Notes under the pieces: model-generated
The model's input: the letters and a program-made list of their open reading frames with translations, nothing else
The model's database searches: none
What the model was told of the DNA's origin: nothing
Part shown: piece by piece, positions 60,064 to 64,000 of the stretch
How positions within the stretch are numbered: the first letter of the stretch is position 1
Layout of the letters: each line of letters begins with the position of its first letter
NCBI GenBank assembly: GCA_000155695.1
Contig: DS990592.1
Coordinates: 5,112,538-5,176,537, forward strand
Source of the DNA: Verrucomicrobiia bacterium DG1235
GTDB lineage: Bacteria > Verrucomicrobiota > Verrucomicrobiia > Opitutales > Opitutaceae
Length of the DNA: 64,000 nt
Reading direction: 5' to 3'
Translations under genes and position numbers: made by a program

Positions 60064-62667
60064 CTAGAGTTCGTTAGCGATCTGACTTGTTGGGAGGATA
60101 TTCAGGTGGTCGACGATGATCGATCGGTTGCCTTGGAGGCGGATGGTGTTTTCGCCTTTTTGTAATTTTACGTGGATACGATCGCAGGACCAGCTGATGG
60201 GGGACCCGGTGCGGTAGTATTGGAAGGTGTCGGATTGTACGCCGTTGATGGATACCGGCAGTTTAGTGAAGCCGCTCCACCATGTGGTGGCGTAGCGAAA
60301 TTCTAGGGTGTAGGTTCCGGCTGTCTTGGCCTGGTAGGTCCATTCGATGTAGGGACGCGATTCGCTGTAGGGGCGGGCGTAGCCCGAGCCGGTGAAGCCT
60401 GGATAGCGGGTGTCGACGGCGCAGGAGAAGTGCTCGGCGTCTTCGGCTTCGAGGATTGAGCCGCCGGGAGTGGGCGTCATGGGCGCGAGTTCGGAGTCGC
60501 TGCCGAGGTTTGTCAGTTCATGCAGGACGTCGTCTGTGGTTTCTCGCCAGTCCACGTAGCCGACGCGATTGAGCCAGATGGGGTTGTGGTAGTGGGTAAG
60601 GGCGGTGGAGGTGTAGTGTCTCCAGAATTCGGCGGAGCGCTTGGCGGCGAATTGGGCGGTGTGCAGGGAGTCGAGGTCGCCGCTGCGTCGGAATTGGTCG
60701 AGGTGGGTGGCGGCTCGGATCTTGGCGGCGTAGTACTTTCCTAGATACGAGATGATGCGGATATCTTCGAGGGTTTTGAAGAGTTCCGTGTCGTCAGTAA
60801 CGGCGAAGGTTTCGAAGGCGAGGAGGGCTTGGTCGGCGTGTTTGTCGATGGAGTCTGCGACTTGGAGAGGCGAGAGTTGATCGGGGTCGTGGGGTGCGGG
60901 GTTTGAGTTAAAGTCGGGGATGGAGGTGTAGTTGGTATCTGGATGCGGAGGGAGGTTGATGAAGCGATTGAGGTCGTGGAAGCCGTTGGGGGTTTGAGCG
61001 GGGCCGGGTCTGCTCTTTCCGCCTTCGATGTACCATTGGAAGTCGAGACGTCCCCAGTGAAAGCCAGTGACGAGCGGGTAGATCATGGAGGCGGATTGCC
61101 AGGCGTCGAAGAGTTGCGTGGCGTTTGCGGTAGGGAACTTGGTGGCGAGGATGCCTTTGAAGCGTTGGTTGGAGAGCTCGGGATTGTAGCTGAGGCGTCC
61201 CCAGAGGGCCCAGTGGTACCAGTGTTTGGAGAGCTCGAGCTGGCGGATGCCGTCGGGCTTGAGGGTGGGGTTTCGCTCGAGGAATTCGCGTCCCCAGACG
61301 TATTGATCGGATCCGAGGTACAGTCCTTGGCTGGACTCTTTGGGGATGTTTTTTATGAATTCTCGAACGAAGTCGGGGGCTCCCCAGCGGAAGTGGTAGA
61401 CGTCGTCATTGCGAAGGGTCCAGATGGTTTTGACGTCGCCGATTTGCTTTAAGAATCCTTGGTGGAAATTCTGATTGGTGGAGCTGTAGACGTGGGCTTG
61501 GGCGTATTTATAGCTGAAGATAAAATCGATGTTTGGATTCTCTAGCAGGCTTTTAAAGGTGGCGGCGATCGCTTCGGCACTGGCTTGGTGTTGGCGATGG
61601 ATGAAGCGGATTTTTCGGTCCGGCTGTTCCTTGGCGACATCGAGCACGCCTTGCCCGTAGGTTTTGAAGATCCAGTCTTCTTTTGCGTCGGAGGAGGCAC
61701 CGTGCATGTTTTCTCCTGTGGTGACGCCGATGCCTCGGAGATCGGGATAGGTGAGGAAGAGTTCTCGGACGCTTTTTCGGAAGTAATCGATTGTCGTGGG
61801 ATTTTCGATACTGTCGTCGATGCCGTATTTTCCGTCGGTGCCGTAGGTGAAGATGTTCCAGGTGATGATGTAGAAGTCGACGTTGCGACTTTTTCCGTAG
61901 GCCATGACGCGTCGCCAGAAATCGATCTTTTGGTCGATGCTTAGTTCGAGCAGGGTTTCGGTGTTGGCGAGGATTTTTGGCTGATCCATCTCGTGTCCGG
62001 TGGTTGGATACAGCTCGTCGAACTCGGCGTGGTTTCCGGTGGGGAAGCTGCCTCGGGAGAGGGTGGAGCGTTGGACGTCGTCGAGGGCGACATCGGGATA
62101 GTCGGGGACTTTAACGAGGGAGGGGAAAGGGTGGAGGTTCCAGAGCGAGACGTAGTTGTAGCGGTAGCGAGCGAGGGTGTCGATGTACTCTTGCCAAAAG
62201 GAGAAGTCCCACATGTGAGGCAGGTTGAGCTGAGCTGAGTCGCTCATGTCGCTGTAGCTCGGGGTGCGGACGTCCAGCGGGATGTTGAACTTAACTCCAC
62301 GCATTTGCATGTAGGGAGTCTGGGTGTCGTCGGCGATAGCATCCAATCCGCCAATACGGATGAGTTCGGCGACTTCCAGTCCGCCGTACATGAGGCCTGC
62401 TGGATCGGAGGCGGAAATGGAGATCGTTGATCCGTCAGTGGTGATTTGGAATGCTTCTGGTGCGAGATCGCCTTCTATGAGCTGTAGGATGATTTCTCCG
62501 TTTGTATCGGAATCCTCGCGAGATTGCAGGGCCTTCTCAATTTCCTCTGCGGCGAAGGCGGCCTGATGTAGTGAATGATCGAATACAACTGAAGGGTTGG
62601 CCGTAAGAAGTGGACAAACCTTGCTGGCGAAGGTGAGAAATAGAATGATCTTGTTTCGAAAGAGCAT
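60064..62667 (-). CDS. Large secreted putative glycosidase with C-terminal carbohydrate-binding module
   Basis: This 867-residue exported protein has a signal peptide and an N-terminal domain like those preceding alpha-glucuronidases and hexosaminidases (AGLMYGGLEVAELIR). The central catalytic-type region starts at MRGVKFNIPLDVRTPSYSD and includes RYNYVSLWNLHPFPSL and GIGVTTGENMHG. The C-terminal about 130 residues read as a CBM6/35-like beta-sandwich (ILEAEDAEHF, YTLEFRYATTWWSGF, IRLQGNRSIIVDHLNI). The family is not one I can name with certainty; catalytic residues were not pinned down. It is divergent from the MBL-fold gene. Confidence 0.7.
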   Translation of the reverse strand: MLFRNKIILFLTFASKVCPLLTANPSVVFDHSLHQAAFAAEEIEKALQSREDSDTNGEIILQLIEGDLAPEAFQITTDGSTISISASDPAGLMYGGLEVAELIRIGGLDAIADDTQTPYMQMRGVKFNIPLDVRTPSYSDMSDSAQLNLPHMWDFSFWQEYIDTLARYRYNYVSLWNLHPFPSLVKVPDYPDVALDDVQRSTLSRGSFPTGNHAEFDELYPTTGHEMDQPKILANTETLLELSIDQKIDFWRRVMAYGKSRNVDFYIITWNIFTYGTDGKYGIDDSIENPTTIDYFRKSVRELFLTYPDLRGIGVTTGENMHGASSDAKEDWIFKTYGQGVLDVAKEQPDRKIRFIHRQHQASAEAIAATFKSLLENPNIDFIFSYKYAQAHVYSSTNQNFHQGFLKQIGDVKTIWTLRNDDVYHFRWGAPDFVREFIKNIPKESSQGLYLGSDQYVWGREFLERNPTLKPDGIRQLELSKHWYHWALWGRLSYNPELSNQRFKGILATKFPTANATQLFDAWQSASMIYPLVTGFHWGRLDFQWYIEGGKSRPGPAQTPNGFHDLNRFINLPPHPDTNYTSIPDFNSNPAPHDPDQLSPLQVADSIDKHADQALLAFETFAVTDDTELFKTLEDIRIISYLGKYYAAKIRAATHLDQFRRSGDLDSLHTAQFAAKRSAEFWRHYTSTALTHYHNPIWLNRVGYVDWRETTDDVLHELTNLGSDSELAPMTPTPGGSILEAEDAEHFSCAVDTRYPGFTGSGYARPYSESRPYIEWTYQAKTAGTYTLEFRYATTWWSGFTKLPVSINGVQSDTFQYYRTGSPISWSCDRIHVKLQKGENTIRLQGNRSIIVDHLNILPTSQIANEL

Positions 62668-62831
62668 AGGAGACGGGGTTGTCGGATTGGGGCGGAGTGT
62701 GTCGATCCTTTCCGATTGGGACGCATAGGCAAGACAGAGTGCAGGCTCTGATTCGCTAATGTATAAGAGCTGGCGGTTTTTTGATTAGCTCCGGTTCTAA
62801 GATCGGATTGGCTTCGAAACGAAATTGCATA

Positions 62832-62851
62832 TTATGGGAATATTCTCATAA
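62832..62851. promoter_or_regulatory. Near-perfect palindrome upstream of the MBL-fold gene
   Basis: TTATGGGAATATTCTCATAA is symmetric in 9 of 10 pairs around AATATT and ends eight bases before the MBL start codon. A site so close to the start would suit a repressor of the MBL-DUF134 unit. The protein that binds it is unknown. Confidence 0.4.
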
Positions 62852-62858
62852 CTGAGGT

Positions 62859-63770
62859 ATGCAAAGAGGAGAGTTGCAGCGTTTGTCATCGGTTACGATT
62901 CGCCTGTTGTGCGAGAATACCGCGAGGGGAATAGGGGTGATTGGCGAACATGGTCTTTCGTGGTGGATCGAGGTGGAGGGGAAGCGTGTGCTTTTTGACC
63001 TAGGGCAAGGTTTGGGGCTTTTCAGCAATGCGGGTCGGCTAGGGATCGACATTGAGAGCGTGGATGCAATCGCGATCAGCCATGGGCACTACGATCATGT
63101 CGGGGCCTGGGCTCAAATGCCGGCCAAGGCGAAGGCAAGTGCGGTATATATTCATCCTGATGCAGTGCGGCCCAAGTATCATCGCGGCAATGGCGGAGCG
63201 ATTGAGTTGGTGAGTAACGAGCGATTTTCGAGGACACTGAGATCGGAAGCAGGCAGGGTGGTGGACGTGCGAAGTCCGACTGAGGTTGTGAAGGGATTGT
63301 GGATGACGGGAGAGATCCCTCGTATAACGGATTACGAGGATACGGGCGGGGCGTTTTTCAGCGACGCTGAGGGGAATTGCGAAGATGCTTTGCTCGATGA
63401 CCAGGCTTTGTTTTTCGATACGGAGCTTGGTGTGGTGGTTATTCTCGGCTGCGCGCATTCGGGGCTGATAAATACGCTGCGCTACGTGCGGGAACTAACA
63501 GGGCGGAGGATTCATGCAGTCGTTGGCGGGATGCATTTGCTGCACGCCAGTTCGGTTCGGCTGGAGCGAACGCTCGCGGACCTGGAGGCGATCGATCCAG
63601 ATTGGGTGGGAGGAAATCATTGTACAGGTGGCGTGGCTCAGGCTCGGTTGATGACAGCCTATGAAGGGCGCTATCTCGAATGCCATGCCGGGCAACGAAT
63701 TCGATTTCCGCGTTTTGTTCGCGGCGGCGCCAAGGTCAAGGAAGAGCCAAGCTATGCCACGACCACGTAA
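62859..63770 (+). CDS. MBL-fold metallohydrolase
   Basis: This 303-residue metallo-beta-lactamase-fold protein has the metal-binding signature ISHGHYDHVGAW. ARGIGVIGEHGLSWWIEV stands at the N-terminus, ILGCAHSGLINTLRYV in the middle and WVGGNHCTGGVAQARLM toward the end. That layout is of the group annotated as 7,8-dihydropterin-6-methyl-4-(beta-D-ribofuranosyl)aminobenzene-phosphate synthase-like, whose bacterial role is unclear. It overlaps the next gene (DUF134) by 17 bases, so the two are co-translated. Confidence 0.83.
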   Translation: MQRGELQRLSSVTIRLLCENTARGIGVIGEHGLSWWIEVEGKRVLFDLGQGLGLFSNAGRLGIDIESVDAIAISHGHYDHVGAWAQMPAKAKASAVYIHPDAVRPKYHRGNGGAIELVSNERFSRTLRSEAGRVVDVRSPTEVVKGLWMTGEIPRITDYEDTGGAFFSDAEGNCEDALLDDQALFFDTELGVVVILGCAHSGLINTLRYVRELTGRRIHAVVGGMHLLHASSVRLERTLADLEAIDPDWVGGNHCTGGVAQARLMTAYEGRYLECHAGQRIRFPRFVRGGAKVKEEPSYATTT

Positions 63771-64000
63771 GTCAAGAAAGCTGGAGAGGGCGGCAAAGGC
63801 AGTTCTTTACATGCCTCTTAATGGTGAAGCCGAACAGCCGCCGCCGTGTGAAGTAGCGATCGAGGATTTCGAAATCGTCCGGCTTGTCGATGGGCACGGC
63901 TATCACATTGAGGCTGCTGCCGATAAGGTAGGCGTATCGCGCAGCACGGCGGGGCGCATGCTTGACCGGGCGCGTCGGGCTCTCGCTCTCGGTATCGAGA
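63754..64000 (+). CDS. DUF134 family protein, cut by the window end
   Basis: The frame starts MPRPRKSRKLERAAKAVLY and runs past position 64000. It matches DUF134 proteins, which are small DNA-binding regulators with a sigma-factor-like helix-turn-helix. ISO-typical features seen are CEVAIEDFEIVRLVDGHGYH and AADKVGVSRSTAGRMLDRAR. It overlaps the MBL-fold gene by 17 bases. In other bacteria DUF134 genes stand near NifX/NifB-type and Mrp-type ATPase genes (Orp clusters), so more of that set may lie beyond the window. Confidence 0.82.
   Translation, partial: MPRPRKSRKLERAAKAVLYMPLNGEAEQPPPCEVAIEDFEIVRLVDGHGYHIEAAADKVGVSRSTAGRMLDRARRALALGIE

Noticed and set aside
62801-62830. A possible sigma-54 promoter (GG then GC) before the MBL-fold gene
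   Set aside because: The distance between the GG and GC elements is about 15 bases, not the 10 that sigma-54 needs.
1-64000. Possible tRNA, rRNA, CRISPR array or plasmid/phage genes
   Set aside because: No cloverleaf with conserved arms, no regularly spaced identical repeats, and no capsid, integrase or replication-initiator genes were seen; the only mobile gene is the IS110 transposase.

Overview
The window looks like a chromosomal segment of a verrucomicrobial bacterium, most likely of the Opitutales/Puniceicoccales type (Pelagicoccus-like). The grounds are a Planctomycetes-Verrucomicrobia (PVM) type bacterial microcompartment operon, two proteins with VPDSG-CTERM sorting tails, a PVC-type heme/HEAT-repeat dehydrogenase, several Tat-exported sugar-type oxidoreductases and isomerases, and a secreted esterase carrying the short 'LQSTDLVDW' module common in this phylum. 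The placement is by gene content only. Many genes lack a clear Shine-Dalgarno sequence, so several starts were chosen from family N-termini, signal peptides or 4-base overlaps.

Layout. 1-7700: a microcompartment operon (pduL, three BMC-H, acetate kinase, three BMC-P, CoA-acylating aldehyde dehydrogenase, class II aldolase, malate-type dehydrogenase) that should take fuculose/rhamnulose phosphate to lactaldehyde and on to an acyl phosphate with ATP recovery. 7.7-21 kb: CorA-type transporter, secreted GH2 enzyme, RluA pseudouridine synthase, trpB, small conserved proteins, esterase, an IorAB-type molybdenum hydroxylase and a Gfo/Idh/MocA protein. 21-25.3 kb: two VPDSG-CTERM proteins with long AT-rich leaders, then a ComM-like ATPase. 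25.4-34 kb: coaE, rho, pilB, pilT, glnD. 34-40.5 kb: acetate transporter, giant PVC-type cytochrome protein and two Tat-exported TIM-barrel isomerase-like proteins. 40.7-46.7 kb: TonB receptor, YfiR-like periplasmic protein and hybrid histidine kinase in one operon. 46.9-54.2 kb: valS, then a minus-strand cluster of a soluble FtsK-like translocase, an LRV-repeat protein and two small related coiled-coil proteins. 54.3-64 kb: AraC regulator, aldo/keto reductase, GH17-like enzyme with a perfect 34-bp palindrome upstream, an IS110-family element with a structured leader (candidate bridge RNA), two DUF2721 proteins, a large CBM-bearing putative glycosidase, an MBL-fold protein and the start of a DUF134 gene cut by the window edge.

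Two observations go beyond routine annotation. First, the hexamer GGATAC is strongly enriched on the + strand whatever the direction of the genes (hand count about 47, against about 14 of its complement), as expected for a replication-polarised motif such as a FtsK-orienting sequence. The window also encodes a FtsK-like motor without membrane segments. Second, that motor lies in a cluster with an LRV-repeat protein and two paralogous small proteins I cannot name. No tRNA, rRNA or CRISPR array was seen.
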